Notes: a model not told the origin generated them from the sequence alone. 64,000 bases of DNA from Terrimonas sp964445775 (GCA_964445775.1 CAYUMH010000003.1:1-64000), one strand, 5' to 3'. Positions 46,201 to 55,085 are shown, numbered from the stretch's first letter. Numbers and translations are program-made.

Positions 46201-46367
46201 ATGCTGATATATCTATTACGGGGCGTAATCTGTTTACCATAACAGATTACAATGGTATGGATCCTGAAGCAGCTGCCGCATTCAATAATCCGACAAGAAG
46301 AGGTTTGGATCTTTATTCGTTTCCAAATTTCAGGACATTCCAGGTTAGTTTGAATCTTGGTTTCTAA
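43233..46367 (+). CDS. SusC/RagA-family TonB-linked outer-membrane transporter (pair 2)
   Basis: Second TonB-dependent importer, 1044 residues. The first 50 residues nearly repeat pair 1 (LLTSGVLLAQKTISGKVTDE versus LLFTSGVLLAQKTISGKVAD), after which the sequences diverge. Domains: signal peptide, regulatory-like beta domain, SEVVVTGVG, plug (LGSTNPLIMVDGIEINAG, IQGAAAATIYGAQGANG), and barrel ending RTFQVSLNLGF. The start at 43233 is chosen; two codons upstream is also possible. The next gene is its SusD partner, 19 nt on. Confidence 0.96.
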   Translation: MRKLLVLLTIFLLTSGVLLAQKTISGKVTDEKGEPISNVSVLAKGTNIGTLTKPDGTFTLNIPTNTKTLVFSGVDLATRDVEINNQQTLLVALKQEDKLMSEVVVTGVGTATSKKKIAFAVESLTEKDLPKVPQASLDKALVGKIAGAQITSTSGQPGQQSNIILRGINSLGSTNPLIMVDGIEINAGSNNNGSGTNVTSRLTDLDLSNVERIEVIQGAAAATIYGAQGANGVIQIFTKKGKRDGQVRVNFNTRASFDEVLRGNLETAKNHFFNTDANGFIANTSGTRLVQNSATKVWQTPGQPVLVNALNNKPYKETTYDNIASVFRNGAMTLNNSITISGGANKTDYALTLSNVNQESILFGRYKRTNVTLNLGTELFKNFSIRSITQLAHSDNTTGTISGQNNINSPIGSTINQYPFVNVAQKDSIGNYVVFPVTGQTSINPLYSQSKRAYSAKNTRIIQNVNLNYKPFTFLELDYKFGIDNYVDDFDDFVSYQLNSLTPNSVLAPGNGSISKINANETWMNSILSAFVRLDFEKDLNINIPLTSTTHLAYDYRDKQYRSISASGTGFAPYPPTTISTAASRSSSDNIEDFTTFGYLINQRFDYGNLFGLSAGFRSDYSSAFGRGSKPFTFPRGDLYFRISELLKNTNVLRELKVRSAYGKAGVQPGAYQRQITLASGTYGTNGYLASNTGASNPDLDVIVSSEFEAGADAVVKLGENAFSNIRLSATYWTKKSTGTIRAIDLAPSSGALTFVTNALDLESDGFQFSLDADILKKRNFEWDFGVRFGKSKTFVDKIINGKDIALGATGGGEFVLREGTSVGSMFGVKPLTSLTEANSKGVRYIADADLANYEVVNGYVVNKTTRAVSFTNEKQHIGDPNPKFNMTFLSNMTILKNFGLSFQIDWIYGNKIYNQTRQWMYRDLIHSDFDKEVTINGQTGAFVNYYSSMYLTNNTNSIFVEDGSFVRLRDLTLTYYLGDVLKKMPFLKNADISITGRNLFTITDYNGMDPEAAAAFNNPTRRGLDLYSFPNFRTFQVSLNLGF

Positions 46368-46386
46368 ACAATTAAATGAAATTTTT

Positions 46387-47997
46387 ATGTTAATTAATAT
46401 ATTTAAAAAACGATTTGTACTAGCAATAGCTGTTTTAGGCTTGATGATAAGCGGCTGTTCTAAAACAAAACTGGATAAGGTAAATCCGAATCAGCCGGGT
46501 GAGGCCGCGTTATTGTCAGAGGATGGTATGATGCGGGCTGCGCTTGGTGTGTATAGCAAATTTGGCTTAGAATACTTTTGGCTATCGTTAACCAACCATA
46601 ATATCATGGGGGATAATACCTTTAGTTCTGTAGGCAATTTTTCCTGGAGGTGGGCGAACCAACCGGCAAAAATTACCCTTGATGATGGTGTTACTGTTTT
46701 AACACCACCCCAGGGCGGTACGCAGGGCTTTGAATTAAAAAACAGGAATTCAAGAGCGTTCGGAAGCGATAATGTGTTTTTTAATGAATGGGCAGCAATG
46801 TACCTGGTAAATAACCAGGCCAATGTAATTTTAGCGGCTTGTGAAGATCCCCGTATTGTGTATGGCGGAACTGCAGACGCTGTTAAATCAAAAAAAGCCG
46901 CTTTGAAAGCATGGTCATATTGGTGGAAAGGCTTTGCCTATTCCCGGATCGGTTCCTTATACATAGCAGGGATTATTAACGATAAGCCTAATGAAACGAA
47001 TAGCGATTTTAAATCTTCGGCAGATATCATTGCAGAAGCTAATGCTAATTTTGATAAAGCGGTAACAGCTTTGAACGAAGTTACCGATGCTGCTGCCTAT
47101 ACTACCATCATTTCTGCAGCTATCCCCTCAATGACAAAAGTGGGGAAAGGAGGAAATATTACCGTGGCTGAATTTAAAAGGCATATCAATACCTATAAAG
47201 CCAGAAATATCCTCGTGAATAAGAAAATTGAAGAGATGACCAATGCTGATTGGACTCAAATACTCACCTTAACAGCAGATGGACTGACAAGTACAGATAA
47301 GATCCTTACCATGAGAACTGCCGATGCCAATGCTGTACTGGGTAATTCAAGTGCAGGCTGGTCACCCTGGCGTTTACTCACTGGTGCATGGGAATTTGCC
47401 AGTGAAAGATGGGTTCAGGATTTTCAACCCAACGATGCGAGAAAAACACGTAATTTAAAACTACGGGCTACACCTGTTGTAAATAACTCAAGCAGGGGCT
47501 TTCAGTATGGTACCAGGTGGGATTTTATTCCAATTGAGCAAGGGGGAGACTATGTGTCTCAAACTGTAGGGATTGCCGAAATTCCTATGGGTTGTACCTA
47601 TGAGGAAAATGCGTTGACCAGGGCGGAAGCACTCATCAGGACAGGTGCAGTTGAGGATGGTTTAAAGTTAATTGATGCTGTACGTACTTATCAAAGGGCC
47701 TCATTGCCCGCGCTTTCAGGATCATCGCTCAATGAAGCACAGGCGTTTCTTCAGTTAAGGAGTGAAAGAAGGATCGCGTTATTCCTGAAAAACACATCTT
47801 TTTATGACGCCAGGAGATTTGGATGGGCCTCCAAAAACGGAAAAAGAACAGGCGTTGTTGTCATCTACACAGGCGGAGTTGTAAATACAAATGCAACGAT
47901 CGAATACAATTATTTAGATTATTTTGATGTGCCTTTGAATGAAATTGATTTCAACAGCCCGGCTTCGGGATCGGCACCTGTTGTATTTCCTTATTAA
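46387..47997 (+). CDS. SusD/RagB-family surface lipoprotein (pair 2)
   Basis: SusD-like binding lipoprotein of 536 residues, with lipobox LMISGC and the N-terminal NPNQPGEAALLSEDGMMRAA region where SusD proteins begin their helical repeats. Internal parts: AALKAWSYWWKGFAYSRIGS, and near the end RAEALIRTGAVEDGLKLIDA and LRSERRIALFLKNTSFYDAR. It is more divergent than pair 1, with less of the ELAFEGFR motif. The Met at 46387 precedes the lipobox; a frame-compatible codon at 46357 lies inside the SusC gene. The substrate is unknown. Confidence 0.88.
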   Translation: MLINIFKKRFVLAIAVLGLMISGCSKTKLDKVNPNQPGEAALLSEDGMMRAALGVYSKFGLEYFWLSLTNHNIMGDNTFSSVGNFSWRWANQPAKITLDDGVTVLTPPQGGTQGFELKNRNSRAFGSDNVFFNEWAAMYLVNNQANVILAACEDPRIVYGGTADAVKSKKAALKAWSYWWKGFAYSRIGSLYIAGIINDKPNETNSDFKSSADIIAEANANFDKAVTALNEVTDAAAYTTIISAAIPSMTKVGKGGNITVAEFKRHINTYKARNILVNKKIEEMTNADWTQILTLTADGLTSTDKILTMRTADANAVLGNSSAGWSPWRLLTGAWEFASERWVQDFQPNDARKTRNLKLRATPVVNNSSRGFQYGTRWDFIPIEQGGDYVSQTVGIAEIPMGCTYEENALTRAEALIRTGAVEDGLKLIDAVRTYQRASLPALSGSSLNEAQAFLQLRSERRIALFLKNTSFYDARRFGWASKNGKRTGVVVIYTGGVVNTNATIEYNYLDYFDVPLNEIDFNSPASGSAPVVFPY

Positions 47998-48019
47998 TTA
48001 GAAGATTGTTTTAATCATA

Positions 48020-48052
48020 AAAAGCTACCATAATCTGTATGGTAGCTTTTTT
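48020..48052 (+). terminator. Terminator of SusCD pair 2
   Basis: A 13-bp perfect stem (AAAAGCTACCATA / TATGGTAGCTTTT) with a 5-nt loop and a T-run. It separates the transporter pair from the M1 peptidase gene. Confidence 0.92.
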
Positions 48053-48167
48053 CATTCCCATCCATCAAATTCCCAGCCCGCACTTCCCGCTTTTTTCCTA
48101 TATTCATAGCTTCATTAACCATTGAGCAATTTTTAAACGCAATCTGCAAAAAATCAACACAGGAAAA

Positions 48168-50132
48168 ATGAAAAAAGCAAGTCTATGGATGGCGGCAGCG
48201 TTATTCATAACCGGAACTGCCGTTAAAGCCCAGCAGACACCCGCAGCCACCGAATCCAAGTATGATTCGTACAAACTATTCTCACCGTTGTTTTATACCT
48301 ACAATGGCAATGAATACCGCAATGCTGCCGGTGAGCCCGGTCCGGCCTACTGGCAAAACAAAGTCGATTACCAGATCAACGCCAAATTAGATGATACCAA
48401 AAAACAGGTGTCGGCTACTATTGTCATTACTTACCAGAATAATAGTCCGCAGGCATTGAGTTATTTGTGGTTACAGTTGGATCAGAATCTTTTCAATAAA
48501 AACTCCCGTGGACAGGCAAAAATGCCGGCAACAGGCCGTAGCCGTTATGGTGATGCCAAAAGTGGTTTTGATGGCGGATACAAATTCTCTTCTGTTAAAT
48601 TATTAAACGGTACTGCCGAAGCTGCTGCCGATACCCTGATCTCCGATACCCGTATGCAAGTGCGTTTAGCCAAACCCCTGGTAAAAGGCGGTATCATTAA
48701 ATTAAAAATGGAGTATAGTTATACCGTTCCGGATTATGGTGCAGACCGTACCGGTATTCAACCCACCAAGAATGGTGATATCTATGCCATTGCACAATGG
48801 TTTCCCCGTATGTGTGTGTACGATGATATCCGCGGATGGAACACAGACCCCTACCTGGGTGCCAGTGAGTTTTACCTGGAGTACGGCAATTTTGATGTAA
48901 GCATTACTGCTCCTTCTTCCTTTATTGTTGGTGGTTCCGGTGAGTTGCAAAATCCACAGGAAGTAATGACCGCTAAACAATTGCAAAGTTATAACCAGGC
49001 CAAAAACAGTGATAAAACGGTGATCATCCGTTCGGCTGCCGATGTAACTACACCGGGTACACAGCCTAATAAACCCAGCCTGACCTGGAAGTTTAAAATT
49101 CAAAATTCCCGTGACTTTGCCTGGGCCGCTTCCAAATCATTTATCTGGGATGCTGCAAAAATGAATTTACCAGATGGTAAAAAAGGCCTGGCCATGTCTT
49201 TATATCCTGAAGAGTCTGACGGACAAACCGCCTGGGGCCGTTCTACAGAATATACCAAAGCCTCTATTGAAAATTATTCAAAAAGATGGCTGGCTTATCC
49301 TTACTACTCAGCCGTGAACGTAGCCAGTAATGTAGGTGGTATGGAATATCCCGGTATTGTTTTTTGTGGTTACCGTGCTAAAACAGCTGGTTTATGGGGT
49401 GTAACGGATCATGAGTTCGGTCATATCTGGTTCCCTATGATCGTGGGCAGCAATGAACGCCGCTATGGCTGGATGGATGAAGGCTTCAATACTTTTATTA
49501 ATGGTATTGCCGCTAAAGATTTTAATAATGGTGAATATGCACGTCCTGCAGGAAGCGCCCATAACAGCGGTTTATTCAGGCCAACCATGGAAGTGGTATA
49601 TAATACACCCGATGCCATGAAAGAAAGAAATATCGGTGCTTTATTATATTCTAAACCCGGTTTTGCCCTCACCTTATTACGTGAGCAGATCCTGGGTGAA
49701 AAACGTTTTGATTATGCGTTTAGAAAGTACACCCGTGACTGGGCATATAAACATCCTACTCCATGGGATTTTTTCCGTAGTATAGAGAATTCGGTAGGCG
49801 AAGACCTTGCCTGGTTCTGGAAAAGTATGATACTGGAGAATTACCAGTTAGACCAGGCCATTGTGAATGTGGAGCCGGTGCAGAATGATGCCAAGAATGG
49901 TACCATACTGACCATTGCCAACCTTGACCAGATGGCGATGCCTGTAGTGGTTGAATATACTACGGCTGATGGCACGGTTGCCCGCCAGAAATTGCCTGTG
50001 GAAATATGGCAGAATAATACAGAATGGAAAGTATTATTGCCTGCAACAACGGCAGTTACCAAAGTGGTATTAGATCCTGATAAAGTATTCCCTGATATGA
50101 ACCCTAAAAACAATGTTTGGCCGGTTCAATAA
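48168..50132 (+). CDS. Secreted M1-family metallopeptidase
   Basis: Zinc aminopeptidase-like protein of 654 residues with a signal peptide (MAAALFITGTAVKAQQ). The N-terminal domain is the M1 beta-saddle (KVDYQINAKLDDTKKQVSAT). The active site is HEFGHIW (His415, Glu416, His419) with the third ligand Glu438 in WMDEGFN, exactly 18 residues on. The exopeptidase motif reads GGMEYPG in place of GAMEN, as in several Bacteroidota M1 enzymes. It should trim peptides in the periplasm. It follows two SusCD pairs but has its own terminator-bounded unit. Confidence 0.93.
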   Translation: MKKASLWMAAALFITGTAVKAQQTPAATESKYDSYKLFSPLFYTYNGNEYRNAAGEPGPAYWQNKVDYQINAKLDDTKKQVSATIVITYQNNSPQALSYLWLQLDQNLFNKNSRGQAKMPATGRSRYGDAKSGFDGGYKFSSVKLLNGTAEAAADTLISDTRMQVRLAKPLVKGGIIKLKMEYSYTVPDYGADRTGIQPTKNGDIYAIAQWFPRMCVYDDIRGWNTDPYLGASEFYLEYGNFDVSITAPSSFIVGGSGELQNPQEVMTAKQLQSYNQAKNSDKTVIIRSAADVTTPGTQPNKPSLTWKFKIQNSRDFAWAASKSFIWDAAKMNLPDGKKGLAMSLYPEESDGQTAWGRSTEYTKASIENYSKRWLAYPYYSAVNVASNVGGMEYPGIVFCGYRAKTAGLWGVTDHEFGHIWFPMIVGSNERRYGWMDEGFNTFINGIAAKDFNNGEYARPAGSAHNSGLFRPTMEVVYNTPDAMKERNIGALLYSKPGFALTLLREQILGEKRFDYAFRKYTRDWAYKHPTPWDFFRSIENSVGEDLAWFWKSMILENYQLDQAIVNVEPVQNDAKNGTILTIANLDQMAMPVVVEYTTADGTVARQKLPVEIWQNNTEWKVLLPATTAVTKVVLDPDKVFPDMNPKNNVWPVQ

Positions 50133-50152
50133 CGAGATATGATTTTTACCAG

Positions 50153-50178
50153 GCCCCTTCATTGTAAGGGGCTTTTTT
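50153..50178 (+). terminator. Terminator after the M1 peptidase
   Basis: A 7-bp stem (GCCCCTT / AAGGGGC) with a 6-nt loop and six T. Confidence 0.88.
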
Positions 50179-50280
50179 GTGTACCAAGGTTTATGTATAT
50201 GACTGTTATACTTAACAATACACCGGTAAATTGTGGATAATTATAACATAACCTAAACTCCCCGGCCCGGTAAGCTGTTT

Positions 50281-50288
50281 TACCTTTG
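50281..50288 (+). promoter_or_regulatory. -7 box of the MerR gene
   Basis: TACCTTTG (consensus TAnnTTTG) ends 7 nt before the ATG at 50296. Confidence 0.55.
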
Positions 50289-50295
50289 TTCCTCA

Positions 50296-50976
50296 ATGGC
50301 TAAAGGGCTTACACAAATTGCATTTGATTTTTTTGCACCTCCCGAGGAAGAAAAAAAGCCAGTTCCACCACCCCCGGCGGAACTGAAACCCCTGTTGCAA
50401 AAACCGGCGATCATTGAAATTGAAACCCCGGAAGCCGAAAAAACAATAACAGAAGAAAAGATAGTTGACCTGGAACAGGAGGCCTTTATTGCTCCGGAAC
50501 CGCCAATAACAGAAGAGATAGTAACGGAAGAGGCCGATGACAGCAATAATATTGTTATTGTTGAAAGCAAGGCCAAAAAAAATGGTGAAACCCGTGGACG
50601 CCGTTCTTTAAAAGAAAAAAGCCTGGATGTTAACCTGATTGAGATACCAAATGACGAGGTTTTATTTCAACGGCATTATTATCCAATTGGTGAAGTAGCC
50701 GAAATGTTTCATGAAAACCAGTCTTTGATCAGGTATTGGGAAACCGAGTTTGATATTTTAAAACCCCGCAAAAATGGTAAAGGAGACAGGTTGTTCCGCC
50801 CCATTGATGTAAAAAATATTGCCCTGATATATGACCTGTTACGCAGGCGGAAGTTTACCATACAGGGAGCTAAAGATTATTTAAAGAATAATAAAAAAGC
50901 CGAGGAGAAGTTTGCCCTGGTACAATCATTACAGCAAATGAAAAGCTTTTTCCAGGAGATTAAAGCTAATTTGTAA
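50296..50976 (+). CDS. MerR-family transcriptional regulator
   Basis: DNA-binding protein of 226 residues. The first 110 are acidic, rich in Pro and Glu (PPEEEKKPVPPPP, ITEEIVTEEADDS) and probably disordered. The MerR winged helix is at about 120-195 (YPIGEVAEMFHENQSLIRYW, RLFRPIDVKNIALIYDLLRR). The usual MerR effector-binding helix is very short, so no ligand is suggested. Family members of this form are widespread and conserved in Bacteroidota, often as a housekeeping gene. It lies 21 nt ahead of a YcxB-like gene. Confidence 0.9.
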   Translation: MAKGLTQIAFDFFAPPEEEKKPVPPPPAELKPLLQKPAIIEIETPEAEKTITEEKIVDLEQEAFIAPEPPITEEIVTEEADDSNNIVIVESKAKKNGETRGRRSLKEKSLDVNLIEIPNDEVLFQRHYYPIGEVAEMFHENQSLIRYWETEFDILKPRKNGKGDRLFRPIDVKNIALIYDLLRRRKFTIQGAKDYLKNNKKAEEKFALVQSLQQMKSFFQEIKANL

Positions 50977-50997
50977 CCTTTCGATCATTTCCACATT

Positions 50998-51480
50998 ATG
51001 CTTATTAAGACCAAACTTTCGGAGCGTGATTTTATCAACGCCAACCTGGTAATGTTATACAACAAACCATTTTTAAGGTTTGCGACAGGACTGGTACTGG
51101 CCAGTTGCATCCTGTTTTTTATTTGCTCATTCTTCCTTCCTTCGGTGTCTGTCCGTTCGGCTATTTTACCTATACTGGCTATTTCGGCATTGCCGCTGGC
51201 CACTTACTTCAGCGCTAAAAAAATATTTAAAAAGAGTACCACACTCGGTGAAAATATAGCCTACGAATTAGACGACGAAGCAATAAATATACATGGCGAG
51301 TCATTTACCGGGCAGTTGGCCTGGACTAAAGTACATAAGGTTACCAAAACCAGGAACTGGTTGCTGATATGGCAAAACAGCCAACAGGCAAGCCCTATAC
51401 CACGCAGGAATGTACGTGACCTGGATCTACCCAGGCTTGCCGGTATATTGAATAAGAACGGGGTAAAAAATAATCTTTAA
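50998..51480 (+). CDS. YcxB-like membrane protein
   Basis: Inner-membrane protein of 160 residues with two hydrophobic segments (FATGLVLASCILFFICSFFL, AILPILAISALPLATYFSAK) followed by a small soluble beta domain (ENIAYELDDEAINIHGES, QLAWTKVHKVTKTRNWLLIW). This layout matches the YcxB family (PF14317 type), of unknown function. Its last four bases overlap the end of the convergent polysaccharide deacetylase gene. Confidence 0.75.
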   Translation: MLIKTKLSERDFINANLVMLYNKPFLRFATGLVLASCILFFICSFFLPSVSVRSAILPILAISALPLATYFSAKKIFKKSTTLGENIAYELDDEAINIHGESFTGQLAWTKVHKVTKTRNWLLIWQNSQQASPIPRRNVRDLDLPRLAGILNKNGVKNNL

Positions 51481-52790
51481 AACTTAGGCTGTTGCTGCAT
51501 TGCCTGCCATTGCATAAATTGCTCATATACTTCTCTCCAGCCCCTAAAAACCGGGTCGGTCCCTGCAAAATTATTGTGCCATATCATGCTGAATAAGCCG
51601 TTTACAGCCTTGACAGATTGATACAGACTTTTCATTTCTGCCAAGGCATCCTGCGGGGTGTTATTTTGTTCGTAATATGCATTGGCATCCATAAAGCAGA
51701 AAGGGAATAACAGTAATTCTGTTTGTTGTTCCTGTTCCAGGTCATACCAGTAAAACGGCAGGGCAACCGAAGCCCTGAAGCCGTTGATGCTGCCATAACC
51801 CATGGAGAAATCAAACCTGATACCTTGCTGTAACAACATACGATAAGTATGAGGTACTGCCAGTTTGATATAATGTTGTCTTGATGCCAGTACGGGCTTA
51901 CCGGTTATATGTGTCAGCGTTTGTACTTCCTGCTTCATTACTTCTTCATGCAAACTGCTGTTCCAGGACGGGTGTATACCAACCGGGTAGCGGATCAGGT
52001 GATCGTTGATCAACGCGATCAATTGTTTATTATCCGGAGAAATGTTTTTTTCATATTGCGTACGATGATGCGCCAGCAAAAAGAAGTAATAGGGCTTAAG
52101 CCGATGTTGCTCATGTAATTGGTGTAACCAGCCATAAGCATCAAAGGGGTCTTTTTGTTTACCACTCAGTACCGCAATTCTTTTGCTTAATAATGCAAAT
52201 TTTCCCTGTACGAGATCTTTACACCAACCGCCCATATTGCGCCAGAAACCTTTGTTTTTATAACTCCAGGCTATATCAATATCATAAGTGGGTAAAAAGG
52301 TGAATTGATTTTTACCGGCAAGTTGTATAGAAAGTTTTTGCTGCACCAGTTGGGCAAAATAATGCCACCAGGTATTAACCAGGGGCTGTTGTAAAAAGCC
52401 GGTTGTAAAAGCCAGCGATGCGGTGTGCGGGTAGCGCCCAAACTGGTCGGGTGTATAAGGTAAGTATTCTTCGTAACGGCTCAACAAATAAAAGGAGGCT
52501 GCAAAAATATCAAAGGGCATATCACCGCCGGTAGTAAAAAAGACTTTCATGCCATTGATTTCAACGCAATCAATAGCCTGGGACTGTATACCGGTTTCAG
52601 TTAATAAGCCATGCGGATGTACGGTAAAATTTTTTACAGCCAGTTCTTCTTTACTGTAGTTAATGATGACTTCATTACCTGTTAACTCATTAACAGCTGT
52701 AACTATTTGTACAGGCTGTGTAAACAACTGCTGTATAAAGCTGACAACATATTGTAAACGCGGGGTGATATGGTGGGTGTATAGGTACAA
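51477..52790 (-). CDS. Polysaccharide deacetylase-family protein
   Basis: Protein of 437 residues with an N-terminal DUF7033-like domain and a C-terminal NodB-type (CE4) deacetylase fold. Visible signatures are FLPTYDIDIAW (first Asp motif), VGIHPSWNS (His motif), and the C-terminal FSMIWHNNFAG. No signal peptide is visible. Such proteins occur in surface-polysaccharide gene sets, but no other such genes are here. The start codon appears to be TTG (52790-52788); no ATG is available near the conserved YTHHITPRLQY opening. It converges on the YcxB gene. Confidence 0.85.
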   Translation of the reverse strand: MYLYTHHITPRLQYVVSFIQQLFTQPVQIVTAVNELTGNEVIINYSKEELAVKNFTVHPHGLLTETGIQSQAIDCVEINGMKVFFTTGGDMPFDIFAASFYLLSRYEEYLPYTPDQFGRYPHTASLAFTTGFLQQPLVNTWWHYFAQLVQQKLSIQLAGKNQFTFLPTYDIDIAWSYKNKGFWRNMGGWCKDLVQGKFALLSKRIAVLSGKQKDPFDAYGWLHQLHEQHRLKPYYFFLLAHHRTQYEKNISPDNKQLIALINDHLIRYPVGIHPSWNSSLHEEVMKQEVQTLTHITGKPVLASRQHYIKLAVPHTYRMLLQQGIRFDFSMGYGSINGFRASVALPFYWYDLEQEQQTELLLFPFCFMDANAYYEQNNTPQDALAEMKSLYQSVKAVNGLFSMIWHNNFAGTDPVFRGWREVYEQFMQWQAMQQQPKF

Positions 52791-52875
52791 TTAGCAATTA
52801 ATAATTAGTAATGAATAATATTGAAGTTAACTGTTAATAGTGATTTGTAAATAAACGTGTTTGCTTTTGCATAAT

Positions 52876-52908
52876 GCCCAATAGCATTACCGAACGTACA
52901 AGCGAGCG
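52876..52908 (-). repeat. Possible degenerate copy E of the dispersed repeat
   Basis: The reverse complement includes GTAATGCTATTGGGC, which resembles the ends of copies A and B (AACGCTACTGGGC, AATGCTATTG). The rest matches poorly. It lies in the gene-free stretch 52791-53073, which holds nothing else clear. Confidence 0.3.
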
Positions 52909-53073
52909 TATAAAAGTCATTTCCACTGGAAATAAATTTTATACCAACCTTATCGGGTTACAACAAACGATGCTGCCAGCAATGCAGCCGGTAACAAAAA
53001 AAGTATTAAGTATTTAGTTTGTAATATAAAGAGGGAGCCGCTGCTTTTGCACGACAACTTAAAACTTACTACT

Positions 53074-54456
53074 TTAAACTTTAAACTTATTCTTCTCCAC
53101 CCACTGTTCGTTGAACGATTTTTTGGGAAACTCCAGTTTGCTGCGATGCTGGGTCCAGGATTTACCAATGGTATTGATGAGTTTGGTTTTAATATTGCCG
53201 TTGGCCATATTCATCATACTGCGTCGCAACATAGCGGTTTTCCAGAGTTTCCAGGCTATTTTTTCGGTAAAGGGGGCATATCCTTCTACACGTGCCTCGT
53301 GGCGGTTTTCGAGCAATAACTCGTGCAGGTTAATTTTTACCGCACATACCTGGGTACAGTTGCCACATAAGGAGGATGCATGACTCAGGTGTTTCCATTC
53401 TCCAAGATCCTTTAAATGCGGTGTAATAACCGAGCCAATGGGGCCGCTGTAAGTGGCGGCATAGGTATGTCCGCCAATGTTTTTATATACCGGGCAGGCA
53501 TTTAAACAGGCTCCGCAACGGATACAGTAGAGGCTTTCGCGGGTGACCGGATTTTTTAACAGGTTGGTGCGGCCATTGTCCAGTAATATCACATACATCT
53601 CCTCCGGCCCATCGGTTTCACCGGCTTGCCTGGGGCCGGTTACAATGGTGTTGTAGGAAGTAATGCGTTGTCCCGTACCGAATGTAGATAACAGGGGCCA
53701 GAACAAGGCCAGGTCCGTCATGGAAGGGATCACTTTTTCAATACCAACAATCGCAATATGCGTTTTAGGCATGGAACAACTTAACCGGCCATTGCCTTCA
53801 TTTTCGGTTACCGCAATACCACCGATATCGGCTATAATAAAATTAGCACCGGTTACGCCTACTTCGGCTTCGGCATATTTGTTACGCAAAATATCACGGG
53901 CGACCAGTGTAAGCTGTTGAGGGGTTAAGGCAGGGTCGGTACCCAGTTTTTCGGCAAACAAAGCAGCAATATCTTCCTTGCTTTTATGCATGGCCGGGGT
54001 TACTATATGGTAGGGCGGCTCATCATCCAGTTGTTGTATATACTCACCCAGGTCGGTTTCAATGCTTTCTATTCCCTGTTCCTGTAAGTATTTGTTCAGG
54101 TGAATTTCCTCCGTCACCATGCTCTTGCTCTTCACCAGGGTTTTGCATTGTTTGGCAGCGCATATTTTTCCTACTTCATCCAGTGCCTGTTGTGTAGTTT
54201 CGGCCCAGATTACTTTAGCTCCACGGGCAGTGATGATTTTTTCAAACTGTTCTAAATAGCTGTCGAGGTTTTCAATAGCGCGCCACTTGATGTTCTTGGC
54301 CCTTTCACGGGCTGTATCCAGGGCTTCAAACTGCTGTTTACCCAGCGGCACAGCAGCATTGTATTTACCAATATTAAAATTGATGGTCTTACGATGTTGT
54401 TTATCGCTTGCTTTAAGGGTGCTTTTGGCAATAAAATCGGCTGCAGTTTCTTTCAC
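53074..54456 (-). CDS. lutB: LutB-like iron-sulfur protein of L-lactate oxidation
   Basis: Subunit of the LutABC lactate-oxidation complex, 460 residues, cytoplasmic. It has a conserved N-terminal LUD domain (KSKSMVTEEIHLNKYLQEQG, GVTGANFIIADIGGIAVTEN) and two Fe-S motifs: CIRCGACLNACPVY (Cys311, 314, 317, 321) and CGNCTQVC (Cys364, 367, 371). No ATG lies at the family start, so the GTG at 54456 (VKETAADFIAKS) is chosen; it leaves 25 nt after the DUF3109 stop, while a start at 54525 would overlap that gene. lutA and lutC are not in the window. Confidence 0.88.
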   Translation of the reverse strand: MKETAADFIAKSTLKASDKQHRKTINFNIGKYNAAVPLGKQQFEALDTARERAKNIKWRAIENLDSYLEQFEKIITARGAKVIWAETTQQALDEVGKICAAKQCKTLVKSKSMVTEEIHLNKYLQEQGIESIETDLGEYIQQLDDEPPYHIVTPAMHKSKEDIAALFAEKLGTDPALTPQQLTLVARDILRNKYAEAEVGVTGANFIIADIGGIAVTENEGNGRLSCSMPKTHIAIVGIEKVIPSMTDLALFWPLLSTFGTGQRITSYNTIVTGPRQAGETDGPEEMYVILLDNGRTNLLKNPVTRESLYCIRCGACLNACPVYKNIGGHTYAATYSGPIGSVITPHLKDLGEWKHLSHASSLCGNCTQVCAVKINLHELLLENRHEARVEGYAPFTEKIAWKLWKTAMLRRSMMNMANGNIKTKLINTIGKSWTQHRSKLEFPKKSFNEQWVEKNKFKV

Positions 54457-54481
54457 GCTATCTGTTTCGTATAAAGTTAGG

Positions 54482-55081
54482 TTAATCGTTCTCTTTATTG
54501 ATATAATGTGCCTGGGCAATAGCATCGAGGGTTTCGTAAAACTCTTCCCCGTATTTGCGTATCAATGGTTCTTTTAAAAACTGGTAGGTAGGTACTTTTA
54601 ATTTTTCGCCCAGTTGCCAGCCGCATTTGCACAGGGTTTTGCGGGGCTCATAGTTCATGCGGTCGTAATCGCCGTGTTTACCTTTATACACAATAATGGG
54701 GTAGAGGTGGCAACTGATGGGCTTTTTCCAGGTGATAAGTCCTTCGTTATAGCCTTTTTCAAAGGCACAATTGATCTGGCCGTCTTTTTCCCTGATAGCA
54801 TAACTGCAGATGCCATTATCATTAGGCATAGTAGGAGTTACCCAGCCAAACTCGTTATCGTAAGTGTAATATTTTTGCTCCTCGGCGGATTGAATGGAAG
54901 CTTCGGTAAGATAATGTTTGATCTTGGGAAAGTTGTCCTTTACTTTACGGAGCTCTTCATCATTCAACGGAGCGCCGGCATCACCTTCCTCGCAGCAGCC
55001 ACCTTTACATTTTGAAAGGTCGCACACAAACTGCGATTCCACCACATCGTCACTGATCAGTATATTCTCAATTACTATCAT
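54482..55081 (-). CDS. DUF3109 protein with Cys-rich metal-binding motif
   Basis: Cytoplasmic protein of 199 residues of DUF3109, related to the CxxCxxCC zinc/iron-chelating families. Cys residues cluster at 20, 25, 29 and 30 (FVCDLSKCKGGCCEE), with more in ICSYA, INCAFE, ISCHLYP and LCKCGW. A metal site is likely; no activity is known. It starts 4 nt after a TACCTTTG -7 box and ends 25 nt before lutB, so they form one transcript. Confidence 0.88.
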   Translation of the reverse strand: MIVIENILISDDVVESQFVCDLSKCKGGCCEEGDAGAPLNDEELRKVKDNFPKIKHYLTEASIQSAEEQKYYTYDNEFGWVTPTMPNDNGICSYAIREKDGQINCAFEKGYNEGLITWKKPISCHLYPIIVYKGKHGDYDRMNYEPRKTLCKCGWQLGEKLKVPTYQFLKEPLIRKYGEEFYETLDAIAQAHYINKEND

Positions 55082-55085
55082 AGGG

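Noticed and set aside
38528..47997. A polysaccharide utilisation locus around the SusCD pairs
   Set aside because: No glycoside hydrolase, lyase or sensor-regulator gene lies between or beside them; the M1 peptidase is in its own unit, so the ligand stays open.
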